DNA of 59,485 nt from Pseudonocardiaceae bacterium (GTDB lineage Bacteria > Actinomycetota > Actinomycetes > Mycobacteriales > Pseudonocardiaceae): positions 1 through 59,485 of the forward strand of contig WHSZ01000034.1 of the NCBI GenBank assembly GCA_009379845.1, given 5' to 3'. Shown piece after piece: positions 33,734 to 42,027 of the stretch; positions within the stretch are counted from its first letter, which is position 1; the number at the start of each line of letters is the position of its first letter. Below the pieces are notes generated by a model. The model searched no databases and was not told the origin of the DNA. It saw only the letters and a list, made by a program, of their open reading frames with translations. The position numbers and the translations under genes are program-made.

Positions 33734-35125
33734 TCAGCGCCTCAATTCCGGCTTTTCCGGTGGGCATCGGAAGCCGTTACCCAGCCAGCACGCATTCCCC
33801 TGCGTCATCTTCACGTAGTTACCGGCCCCGGAGATCAGTCCGGTGAGCAGTGGATCCAGATCCTCTTTCGCACCACACCCGGAAAACGGCGGGATCGTGG
33901 TGGTGCCATCCAGGATCCCTCCGTCCTGCACGTTATAGCCCTCCGGATAGTCCGCGGTCAGCGTGATGTCGATGGTGGTCTCGCAATGGTTCCCCACATC
34001 GAGCCGAGCGCCATTGACCGTGGCGTCGTACACCCGGGCCACCATCTTCGCGTTGCCTACCACCGAACCATCGAACGGAGGCTGCGCCTGGAATCGGATA
34101 TCGATCTCCATCGGCGCCGATTGCCTCAACTCCATCGTCGCCGTGGTCGGCATGAAGCCGAACGGGAGGAACGAATTATCCTCAGGAGGAAACTGCTGCT
34201 TGCCGTCGTGGTTCAGCTCGCCAATCGCGGTTTGGCACCACATGCCCGAACCGTCGTTGCATGGCTCCGGATTGGCGTTGTCGATATTCAGAATCCCGAG
34301 TGGGATTCGTGCCGCCGCTTCGAGCTTGCGGACGTTCGTGTATCCGCCGATGTAGGTACACATCGGTGTGCCCTCGTTACCGATCCGGTGGCATTCCTCC
34401 GGAATATCGTCCTCGGCGGCTCGAGTCTCGGCGCCACCGAACGGAGGATTGGTACCGTCCCGAGGGTCTTCCGACCGGCCACTCGTCGGCGGGGTCGTCT
34501 CCTCGCCGGCCACGGGCACGGTTGCGAGCAGGGTGTCTTCGCCCGCTTCGGGCAGGCAGTCCAGCGACAGCAGCGCCGGATCGGTGACTTTGCCGTCCGC
34601 CTGTCGCATGCCGAGTTGCAGCGCCAGCTTGCCCGCGGTGAAGGTGACAGGGCCCGCGTCGCGCACGGTGGCCGGTGGCACCTTTCCGGATGCAGCCAGC
34701 GCCAGCTCACCACTTTCCGGAATCGCCGTTGACGGGGCGTTCAGCTCGGACCAGGAAACGTCGTTCGACGTCCCGTTCTGCGCCACCGCGGCGGTGAGAT
34801 TCGCGGTGCCGGTAACGGTGGCGGCGCCCCATCCGGTCAGATCGGCGAGCGCCGCCTCCGGAATACTCGCCCGTACCGTGACATCCGTCGGCTGGATCGG
34901 CTGTCCCACCGCACCGCTTTCCGGAAACGATGCCTGAATCCGTACGCCGATCTGGTGTCTCCCGGACGGGAACTCGCAGTTGTAGGCGAACCACGTGGTG
35001 TCGACGTCGGTCCTGCCGGCCTGCTGCTCGGCGGCCGAGCTGGCGGCACCGAGTACACCGGAGAGCATTCCCACCATTCCGATGAGAGCCACTCCGATCA
35101 TCCGACGATGCGTCCAACGAGCCAT
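33734..35125 (-). CDS. Secreted DUF6801-like protein (463 aa)
   Basis: A signal peptide (MIGVALIGMVGMLSGVLGAASSAAEQQ) leads into a beta-rich domain with YNCEFPSGRHQIGVRIQ and a VTVRASIPEAALADL strand, the pattern of DUF6801. A Pro/Thr linker precedes a second, Cys-containing beta domain (HCETTIDITLTADYPEGYN, CWLGNGFRC). It is exported, probably to the cell envelope. The gene lies upstream of the mce operon in the same direction with a 519-base gap. The 14 bases before the ATG are tandemly duplicated (35126-35153), repeating the GGGAAG ribosome-site region. Confidence 0.7.
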   Translation of the reverse strand: MARWTHRRMIGVALIGMVGMLSGVLGAASSAAEQQAGRTDVDTTWFAYNCEFPSGRHQIGVRIQASFPESGAVGQPIQPTDVTVRASIPEAALADLTGWGAATVTGTANLTAAVAQNGTSNDVSWSELNAPSTAIPESGELALAASGKVPPATVRDAGPVTFTAGKLALQLGMRQADGKVTDPALLSLDCLPEAGEDTLLATVPVAGEETTPPTSGRSEDPRDGTNPPFGGAETRAAEDDIPEECHRIGNEGTPMCTYIGGYTNVRKLEAAARIPLGILNIDNANPEPCNDGSGMWCQTAIGELNHDGKQQFPPEDNSFLPFGFMPTTATMELRQSAPMEIDIRFQAQPPFDGSVVGNAKMVARVYDATVNGARLDVGNHCETTIDITLTADYPEGYNVQDGGILDGTTTIPPFSGCGAKEDLDPLLTGLISGAGNYVKMTQGNACWLGNGFRCPPEKPELRR

Positions 35126-35177
35126 GGGTTCATCTTCCCGGGTTCATCTTCCCGCGTCAGTGGCGTAACCAGCCGGG

Positions 35178-35210
35178 ATCGCTCGACCGGGAACATCCCG
35201 GCCGAGCGAT
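35178..35210 (-). terminator. Strong hairpin terminator after the 35220-35837 gene
   Basis: A 15-bp stem (one G-U pair) with a 3-base loop, ATCGCTCGACCGGGA / TCCCGGCCGAGCGAT, begins ten bases downstream of the stop codon. There is no T-run, as is common for actinomycete terminators. Confidence 0.65.
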
Positions 35211-35219
35211 TCACAGCCT

Positions 35220-35837
35220 TTATCCGAAAGAGATTTGTTGTGCCGGGGTGATGGCGTAGTCGCCCTGATACTCGACGACGTCGCCCTGTTGGATCAGACC
35301 GAAGCAGTTGTTCCCCGGGTCTACGGAACTGACCACCAGTTCGTGACCCGAATCGGCGACTGGGCTGAGCGCCAGCGTGCCGCTCGCGTTGTCGTATGTT
35401 CCGTCGGCTTCACCGGTGACCGTCGCCTGACACCCCGGACCGGTCAGGTTGGCCTCGACGCCGCCGACATATCCGGTTGTCACACCATCCGCGAAGGACT
35501 CACCGTTGATGCTCCAGCTACCGACCTGTCCGACCTCGAACGTGAGGCCCAGTGGACCCGAGCAGTTGCTGAACGCGACTTGGTCGATCGAGCCAAGCTG
35601 GGCGGGGGTCCCACTGGCACCGGTTTCCAACATGCCCGCCGCCTCGGAAGAGGTACACACCAGCTGAACATCGTTGCGGGTATTCGTCAGGAGCGTCTCA
35701 CCGGAAGTCGCTGTGTAGTCCCCACCCGGATCGATAGTCCACTGCTCCTGCTGTGCAGAGGCCGATGTGGCGCTCAGGCCGATCGCCATAGCTACTGCCG
35801 CACCGGTAGCGAGAGTACTTGCTACGCGTCTGCGCAT
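35220..35837 (-). CDS. Small secreted protein (205 aa)
   Basis: The N-terminus RRRVASTLATGAAVAMAIGLSATSASAQQ is a clean signal peptide with an AxA cleavage site. The mature part is acidic, beta-rich and has four cysteines, likely two disulfides. Similar one-domain exported proteins are common near mce loci in Pseudonocardiaceae, of unknown function. The ATG at 35837 has GGAGGA upstream; a second ATG six codons earlier lies on that site. I do not recognise a family with certainty. Confidence 0.72.
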   Translation of the reverse strand: MRRRVASTLATGAAVAMAIGLSATSASAQQEQWTIDPGGDYTATSGETLLTNTRNDVQLVCTSSEAAGMLETGASGTPAQLGSIDQVAFSNCSGPLGLTFEVGQVGSWSINGESFADGVTTGYVGGVEANLTGPGCQATVTGEADGTYDNASGTLALSPVADSGHELVVSSVDPGNNCFGLIQQGDVVEYQGDYAITPAQQISFG

Positions 35838-36221
35838 CGTGATCAATTCCTCCATAACCGCTGTTTCGGGGATTAGTTCATTGACGAAAGCTGTGCGGTG
35901 CTCCGGGAGTCACGCCTTCCCTGACAGGCCACTCGCCAGAGCAGTCAATTCCAACGGCGACCCCTTCCTGTAATCAGTAGCACGAATTCACCGGCACAGA
36001 AAAGCTCGGTGAAGTTGGCGAGTCAGCTGTTTCCGGACATGGAATCTATTCGGATCGGCCTGGAAAACCGCGTCCACGAAAATCGTCTGCTCGTATATCC
36101 GGTAAGGCACCGAGTTATCGGGCGCTTCCCGCAACGGCCACGTTACTGCGGAGTAACGCGGTACACAACAAGGGAACGGCAATAGAACCGATTCTGGCAC
36201 CGATTCCCGCGGTAACTCATA

Positions 36222-36251
36222 AGAAAATCGCAAACCGCACTTCTCGGTTTG
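36222..36251 (-). terminator. Rho-independent terminator after the transglycosylase gene
   Basis: CAAACCG (36231-36237) and CGGTTTG (36245-36251) form a 7-bp stem with a 7-base loop. On the minus strand it is followed by GATTTTCTTATG, a T-rich tract, 41 bases after the stop codon. A second, shorter hairpin (CGTTACT-GCGG-AGTAACG, 36141-36158) lies further on. The rest of the 454-base interval 35838-36291 holds no gene I can support. Confidence 0.6.
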
Positions 36252-36291
36252 TCATCGGACGACAATTTCTGCTTCCTCCGGAGTATTGGAT

Positions 36292-37512
36292 CTACGGCGC
36301 CGGCGCCGGCAGCAGAGACGGCGTCTCGCTGGGGTCCGGCTCGCAACCCGGCTGCTCGTCGTCAGGCGGCTGGCTGGGAGAGGTCGAGGGATCGTCCGGT
36401 TCGCACGTCGGTGGCTCACTCGGATCCGGCGGGGGCGCCGGTGTCGGTGACGGTGTGGGGCCGGGCGTCGGGGTCGGAGTCGGCTTCGGCGACGACGATC
36501 CCGGTGGTCGGGGCGAGCCGGATCCGCCGCCAGCCGACGGCGGTGCGGGTCTGGCGGATGATGCACGTCCGGATTCGCTCGCGCTGGCCGACCGTTTCGC
36601 GCCGCCGGACGGCGCGCGACCGCCCTGTGCGGCCAGCACCGAGCGATCTGTGCCGAGCCCGCCGAGGAACCCCAGGGTGTCAACGGTCGGGTGCACGCCG
36701 CGCGCGTAGGCATCCGCCCAGAGCAACACCGTGCTGACGTAGGAATTCGAATGGTTGTAGCGGAACACCGCGGCCGCCCGCTGCGCCGGGTCGGAGGTGT
36801 CCAGGCCACCCGCGCACAGGTACCGGCCGGCGCCGAGGGTGGCGTCGTAGATGTTGTTCGGATCGGAACTGCCGTCGCCGTTGCCGTCCGCGGCGTAGCC
36901 GCGCCAGGTCGAGGGGATGAACTGCATCGGCCCAACCGCGCGATCCCAGACCTGGTCACCGTCGTGGGCACCGTCGTCGGTGTCGGTGATGGCCGCGAAT
37001 TCGCCGGCCCCGTTGAGCACCGGGCCGAGAATCGGTGCTCGTGTTCGACCGGAAGCGTCCACGTTCCCACCACTCGCGTGACCCGATTCGATCCGCCCGA
37101 TGCTGGCCAGCAACGACCAGTGCATCCGGCAGCCGGGCTGCTGGGCCGCCAACAGGTCCGCCGCTTTGATGTAGGCCGTCAGTGCGGAACGGGGTATACC
37201 GAGTGGACCATTCGGCAGTCGTGCGAACGGATCGAGGTCTTCGCCCTGTGAAGTGGAATCCGCGCCGCCGTTCGGCGGATCGGGCTCGACTTTCGATCCG
37301 TCCACATTCAGCGGATTGCCTTGCGCGTCAACGGGATTGCCCCCTGCGTCCAGGTAACGAATCCATGGGTTTTCCGCCGAGAGCATGGCATCCACGGCAC
37401 TTCCCGGCACCACGATCGGCAAGGCCAGCAATGGCGCCAAAATGCGCACGGATCGCACTCGCCGGCCACCAGGTCTGATTCTCGTTTTATTGTGCGCCCG
37501 CCAAACTCGCAC
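36292..37512 (-). CDS. Secreted lytic murein transglycosylase (406 aa)
   Basis: After a basic signal/anchor segment (SVRILAPLLALPIVVPG) the SLT-type domain has the catalytic glutamate in SLLASIGRIESGHASGG, then GPMQFIPSTWRGYAADGNGDGSSDP and the later NHSNSYVSTVLLWADAYARG, as in MltB-like actinobacterial transglycosylases. The last 110 residues are a long Pro/Ser/Thr stretch with two Cys-Glu-Pro-Asp units. It cleaves peptidoglycan glycan strands at the cell wall. Two GTG starts (37518 and 37512) are possible; the second has better spacing from GAGGAGG. Confidence 0.88.
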   Translation of the reverse strand: MRVWRAHNKTRIRPGGRRVRSVRILAPLLALPIVVPGSAVDAMLSAENPWIRYLDAGGNPVDAQGNPLNVDGSKVEPDPPNGGADSTSQGEDLDPFARLPNGPLGIPRSALTAYIKAADLLAAQQPGCRMHWSLLASIGRIESGHASGGNVDASGRTRAPILGPVLNGAGEFAAITDTDDGAHDGDQVWDRAVGPMQFIPSTWRGYAADGNGDGSSDPNNIYDATLGAGRYLCAGGLDTSDPAQRAAAVFRYNHSNSYVSTVLLWADAYARGVHPTVDTLGFLGGLGTDRSVLAAQGGRAPSGGAKRSASASESGRASSARPAPPSAGGGSGSPRPPGSSSPKPTPTPTPGPTPSPTPAPPPDPSEPPTCEPDDPSTSPSQPPDDEQPGCEPDPSETPSLLPAPAP

Positions 37513-37701
37513 TCGCACGACCTCCTCGTCGATATTCCTTGGCGCCGTGCGCGCCGCGGGCTCAGCATGCCCGAGTCACCGCACCGCAAACACCATCGAG
37601 GAAGAATCGCCGAAACCATTGTCAGGTTTCCACAATCACGAGGACACGAATTTCCCAGCCGTGAGTAATTCCGTTTGTCTCCACGCATTACCGTTCATGA
37701 C

Positions 37702-38028
37702 ATGACTCAACTGCGAGCCGTCGTCTTCGACTGGCGGGGCACCTGGTAACCACCCTCGATGAGGAAGGCTGGGTGCGCGAGGCGTTACGGCTGCTCGGTA
37801 GGAAACACGACGAGGAAACGATCGGCCAGTTGTGCGGCGCGATCGCCGCAGCCGCCACGATGCGGGCGCTGGCCAAGCGCGGCCGCAAGATCGGCGTGTT
37901 CAGCGACATCCACGTCGACCTGCGGCCCGCCTTCGCCGCGGAAGGGCTGGCGGATCTTGTCGAGGTGTTCGTGCTGTCTTACGAGCACGGCGCGCAGAAA
38001 CCGGATCCCGCGATTTTCCAATTAAAGT
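37702..38028 (+). pseudogene. HAD-family phosphatase remnant
   Basis: The start MTQLRAVVFDWRGT is the HAD motif I with its aspartate, but a one-base deletion at about 37742 (GGCACCTGG for GGCACCCTGG) shifts the frame; the next frame reads LVTTLDEEGWVREALRLL. The middle of the domain is missing (IAAAAT joins directly to MRALAKRGRK), and the end breaks off shortly after the motif III/IV region EHGAQKPDPAIF. At about 110 residues it is half the normal length. It cannot be functional and abuts the LLM gene's end. Confidence 0.82.
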
Positions 38029-38030
38029 AC

Positions 38031-38987
38031 TCACAGGTGTTTCGGGGCGAGTGCGCGCACCAGTTCGAGGGGATCCTGGTCGGTCGGCGTCACAGCCATG
38101 ATCGGGGTGTCCAGGCCCTGGTCGACGTAAGCTCGCACCTTCTCCCGGCACTCGTCGACGCTGCCGTGCACCACCAGCTCGTCCACCACCGAATCCGGGA
38201 TCACTTCGTTGGCCTTCTTGCGATCACCGGCGGCCCATGCCTCGTGCATCGGCCGGAGCATCTCGCCCCTGCCGAGCCATTCGTGGAACGCGGCGTACAC
38301 CGGCACGGTGAGGTAACTCGAGATCATCAACCGGCCGAGCCCGCGGGCGGCCTCCACGTCCTCGGTCGGGCACACGAAGATCCGGGCGACCAGTTCGACA
38401 TCGGGGCCGACCTCGGCGCGAACCCGTGGCACATCGGAGGCGGCGAGCCAGTTCGTGATGACGCCGTCCGCTTCCCTAGCCGCCAGCTTGAGCATTCCCG
38501 GCCGCAACGCGGCGAGCATGATCTCCGGCGCGGCCGACGGCGGGCGCTCCAACCGGAAACCCCGTATCGAGAACGTCGGGTACTCGTGCGTCACCTTCTC
38601 CCCGGTGAACGCGGAACGCAGGAACCGCAAGGTATCCCTGGTGCGCCCGAACGGCTCGTCGAAGCTGCCGCCGTTCCACCGCTCCACGATCGCAGGCGAG
38701 GAAGACCCGATCCCGAGCACCGTCCGCCCGGGGGCACATTCGGCGAGCGTTGCTCCGCTCATCGCGAGCAGGCCGGGGCCTCGGGTGTACACCGGCGCGA
38801 TGGCGGTGCCGAGGCGCAGCTCCGGCGCCCACTCGGAAGCGAGCACCAGCGGGGAGAATCCGTCCGTGCCGGCCGTTTCGGATGACCACGCGTCGGTGTA
38901 GCCGAGGGCCGGCAGCTCCGCGATCAATTCGCGGTGCGCCGGCAGCGGCACACCGGTCAACGGAATGGTGATTCCCCAACGCCTCAT
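38031..38987 (-). CDS. LLM-class flavin/F420-dependent oxidoreductase (318 aa)
   Basis: The N-terminus RWGITIPLTGVPLPAHRELI and the segment GRTVLGIGSSSPAIVERWNGG are typical of the luciferase-like monooxygenase fold in its F420-binding actinobacterial branch. The TIM-barrel length is normal. It would transfer hydride between F420H2 (or FMNH2) and an unknown substrate. It is the last gene of a three-gene operon after an S9 peptidase and an SDR, with 21 bases to the SDR. Confidence 0.85.
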   Translation of the reverse strand: MRRWGITIPLTGVPLPAHRELIAELPALGYTDAWSSETAGTDGFSPLVLASEWAPELRLGTAIAPVYTRGPGLLAMSGATLAECAPGRTVLGIGSSSPAIVERWNGGSFDEPFGRTRDTLRFLRSAFTGEKVTHEYPTFSIRGFRLERPPSAAPEIMLAALRPGMLKLAAREADGVITNWLAASDVPRVRAEVGPDVELVARIFVCPTEDVEAARGLGRLMISSYLTVPVYAAFHEWLGRGEMLRPMHEAWAAGDRKKANEVIPDSVVDELVVHGSVDECREKVRAYVDQGLDTPIMAVTPTDQDPLELVRALAPKHL

Positions 38988-39008
38988 GCGTCCTCCTTCT
39001 CTCGCCGA

Positions 39009-39773
39009 CTAACCGACCTTGCCCCTGGCCAGCGCACCACCGTCGATCACGATCGTCTGGCCGGTCATCCACGCCGACTGCTGCCCGGCGAGGAACACCG
39101 CGGCGTTCGCGATGTCCTCCGGCTCGCCGATCCGGCCGAGTGGAAGGGACTCGTTCAGCCGCGGCTCGTGATCTTCCCAGAGGGCCCTGGCCAGATGGGT
39201 GCGCACGATGCCCGGCGCGATCGCGTTCACCCGCACGCTGGGCGCCAGCTCGGAGGCGAACTGCCGGGTCAGATGCAGCACCGCGGCCTTGGTCGCGTTG
39301 TAGAAGCCGATACCCGGCTCGGTCGCCATCCCGCCAACGGAGGCGATGTTCACCACGGTGCCGCCTCGCTCGGCCATGGATGCCTTCCACGCCAGCTGGG
39401 TCCACAGCACGACCGCCGTCTGGTTGACGCGAACGGTCTTCTCCGCCCTCGTCATGTCCAGGTCGACCATCGGGCCGAAGTACGGGTTGGTTCCGGCGTT
39501 GTTCACCAGCACGTCGATGCCGCCGAACTCGGCGACCGCGGCGTCCACACAGGACTGAGCTTGATCGGGTTCGGCGACGTGTGCCGCGAAGGGCAGCACC
39601 CTGACGCCGTGTGCGGAACGGATCTCCTCGGCCGCCGGGTCAAGCGCGTCCTGCTTGCGCGAGGAGATGACCAGGTCGCACCCTTCCGCGGCCAGCGCCT
39701 GCGCGATCGCCTTACCGATGCCCCGTGACGAACCGGTGATGAGGGCGGTCTTGCCGGTCAGCTCCGAGTTCAT
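39009..39773 (-). CDS. Short-chain dehydrogenase/reductase (254 aa)
   Basis: The classical SDR features are complete: TGSSRGIG near residue 13, NNAG at about 90, the catalytic Ser in NIASVGG, and YNATK. It ends with the family's hydrophobic IDGG. 254 residues is the standard length. The substrate is not evident; context in an operon with an LLM oxidoreductase suggests joint metabolism of a lipid-like or steroid-like compound. The start overlaps the S9 peptidase stop by four bases. Confidence 0.9.
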   Translation of the reverse strand: MNSELTGKTALITGSSRGIGKAIAQALAAEGCDLVISSRKQDALDPAAEEIRSAHGVRVLPFAAHVAEPDQAQSCVDAAVAEFGGIDVLVNNAGTNPYFGPMVDLDMTRAEKTVRVNQTAVVLWTQLAWKASMAERGGTVVNIASVGGMATEPGIGFYNATKAAVLHLTRQFASELAPSVRVNAIAPGIVRTHLARALWEDHEPRLNESLPLGRIGEPEDIANAAVFLAGQQSAWMTGQTIVIDGGALARGKVG

Positions 39774-41875
39774 TCAGCAGCTCCCATCTCGGTTACCTTC
39801 AGTTCCCGCTTGAGCCAGTCAACTTGTTGCAGCATCAGGCTTTCCGCTCCCGCTTCGCCGTTCGGCGGCATGTGTGTCGCGCCGACGAGCGCCACGAACT
39901 GGTGCGGGCGCCCAGCGTTGAACAGCGCCGCGGACAGCCGCAGCGCGTGCGCGGGAAAGACGTTGTCGTCCGCGAGGCCATGAATGAGCATCAACGGCCT
40001 GCGCAGTTTCTCCGCGTCGGCGAGCAGCGAATTGTGCTGGTAGGCCTCGGGTTCCGTGTCCGGCTGGCCGAGGTAGCGCTCGGTGTAGTGGGTGTCGTAG
40101 AGCCGCCAGTCGGTCACCGGGGCGCCGGCAACCGCGGCGTGGAAGACATCCGGGCGGCGCTGCACGGCGAGCGCGGACAGATAGCCACCGAATGACCAGC
40201 CCCTGATCGCCACCCGATCGGTGTCCAGATCGGGATATTCGCCCGCGACGGCAAGCACGGCGTCGACCTGGTCGGCGAGCGTGACATCGGCGATCCGGCC
40301 GGCGATTTCCTTTTCCCAGCCCGCTCCCCTTCCCGGCGTGCCACGGCCATCCGCGACCAGTACCGCGAAACCCTGGTCGGCGAGCCATTGCGAGGTCAGA
40401 AACGCGCTACGGCTCTGCAGAACGCGCTGTGCGTGCGGCCCACCGTACGGATCAAGGAGAACCGGGAGCTTCCCGCTGCCCTGCCGGTACCCGTTCGGCA
40501 GCAGCAGGGCGCACCGCAGCTCCCTGCTGCCCGCGGTGAGCATGGTGATGTTCAGGCGCAGACCCGGATCGACGACGTAAGAGTCGATCTTCGTGACCGC
40601 GGCGCCGTCCCGCAGCACCTCGACGCGCGGGCCGTCGTAGTCCAGGCTCCACGAGCTGAGCACGGCGAGCCCCGCGGTGCCACCACCGATGTGCACCCCC
40701 GGCGCGTCGGAAAGCCGTTGCGCCCCACCGGAATGTGTCCGGTACACGTGGGTCTGGGTCGGATCGTCCTCGGAACCGGTGAACAGCACCTCATCGCCGA
40801 TGTCCAGCACGGAACGCACCTGCAGACCGGGATCCGTGACGGGCTCACCGTCGATCAGCAACCGGTAGTCGCCGCCTCGCACGCCGACCCGCACCAGTCG
40901 CCCTTCGGAGGTCCACCCCGGTAGCCCTGGCACGATCTCCACCCAGTCCGGATCGGTCTCGGTGCACAGCAGCGTGGTCGCTCCGGTTTCCGGGTCGATC
41001 GACCGGATCTCCACCACCCGCTGGTCGCGGGACTGCACGGCGATCAGCGGCTGGCCTCGTGGCGACCAGTGCGCGTTGACCAGGTACGGCAACGCGTCCG
41101 TGTCCCAGTCGACGTGCACCGTGCTGCCGTCCAGACCGAGCAGCACCAGCGAGACGTCCACGTTCGGCGTTCCGGCCGACGGGTAGGCGACCGCGGCCGG
41201 TGCTCGATCGGGGTTCGCCTGATCGGCGATATGCCAGCGAGTGACCGGCGAGCGATCGCTGCGCTCGACGAGCAACCGGCTGCCGTCCGGGGCCCACCAG
41301 TAGCCACGCGCCCTGTGCATCTCCTCGGCGGCGATGAACTCGGCGAGCCCCCATGCGACCTGCTCGGTGCCGGGCTCGGACAGCGCGCGATCCTCCCCGG
41401 TCGCCAGCTCCACGACTCGCAGACCGCGGTCGGCGACGTAGGCGATATAGCTGCCGGCGGGATCGGGCCGGGGATCCACCACCGGGGTCTGGGTGTCCAG
41501 CGCGGTGACCTCGCCGCTGCCGGTTTCCGCCACGTACAGCCGACCGGAAAGGGCGAATGCCGCACGACGCAACTCCGCGTCGCAGGCATAGCCGACCACC
41601 CCAGCGGAGCGTTCCCGGCTGCGCTCCCGCCTCGCGCGTTCCTCCGCGGACAGTTGCTCACCGTCGGCGGTCAGCGTCCCGGCGTCCACCAGTACGGCTT
41701 CGGTGCCGGAGTCCACATCCAGCGACCACAGGCTGGTTCGGTTGTCCTCACCGGACGGCGAGCGCAAGAACAGCACCCTGGAACCGTCCGGTGCGCTCTG
41801 GAAGTTTCGCGGAGCGCCCAGAGTGAAGCGCTGGGTCCGTGCTTGCAGCCGCAGGAACGGGGTCTCGCTCGTCAC
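39770..41875 (-). CDS. S9-family (DPP IV/prolyl-oligopeptidase) serine peptidase (701 aa)
   Basis: An N-terminal seven-bladed beta-propeller (DPP4_N type) precedes an alpha/beta-hydrolase domain with the nucleophile in IRGWSFGGYLSA, the acid in GLADDNVFP and the histidine in GATHMPPN. It lacks an obvious signal peptide. The GTG start at 41875 begins VTSETPFLRLQ, matching the family's N-terminal LxLQ segment; upstream residues are untypical. It would remove dipeptides from proline- or alanine-containing peptides. First gene of the operon with the SDR and the LLM oxidoreductase. Confidence 0.9.
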   Translation of the reverse strand: MTSETPFLRLQARTQRFTLGAPRNFQSAPDGSRVLFLRSPSGEDNRTSLWSLDVDSGTEAVLVDAGTLTADGEQLSAEERARRERSRERSAGVVGYACDAELRRAAFALSGRLYVAETGSGEVTALDTQTPVVDPRPDPAGSYIAYVADRGLRVVELATGEDRALSEPGTEQVAWGLAEFIAAEEMHRARGYWWAPDGSRLLVERSDRSPVTRWHIADQANPDRAPAAVAYPSAGTPNVDVSLVLLGLDGSTVHVDWDTDALPYLVNAHWSPRGQPLIAVQSRDQRVVEIRSIDPETGATTLLCTETDPDWVEIVPGLPGWTSEGRLVRVGVRGGDYRLLIDGEPVTDPGLQVRSVLDIGDEVLFTGSEDDPTQTHVYRTHSGGAQRLSDAPGVHIGGGTAGLAVLSSWSLDYDGPRVEVLRDGAAVTKIDSYVVDPGLRLNITMLTAGSRELRCALLLPNGYRQGSGKLPVLLDPYGGPHAQRVLQSRSAFLTSQWLADQGFAVLVADGRGTPGRGAGWEKEIAGRIADVTLADQVDAVLAVAGEYPDLDTDRVAIRGWSFGGYLSALAVQRRPDVFHAAVAGAPVTDWRLYDTHYTERYLGQPDTEPEAYQHNSLLADAEKLRRPLMLIHGLADDNVFPAHALRLSAALFNAGRPHQFVALVGATHMPPNGEAGAESLMLQQVDWLKRELKVTEMGAAE

Positions 41876-42014
41876 CCCTTGACCTTCGCAGATCTTGCCG
41901 GGCGACGGTACAGGAGCCCAGGCCGGAAACGATTCGTTGCTGGATCGCCTGATCACGCAACGAAGTGTCGCCCAACACAATGCTCCGCGGATGAACCCAC
42001 ACGTGAACAGGCTC

Positions 42015-42027
42015 TAACCTTAGGTTA
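42015..42027 (+). promoter_or_regulatory. Palindrome/-10-like element at the rocD start
   Basis: TAACCT-T-AGGTTA is a perfect 6-bp palindrome that runs into the first ATG. Both halves (TAACCT and TAGGTT) match the TANNNT -10 consensus and each lies six bases before an ATG (42027 and 42033). With no ribosome site visible this suggests a leaderless transcript, possibly with an overlapping operator. Confidence 0.5.
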
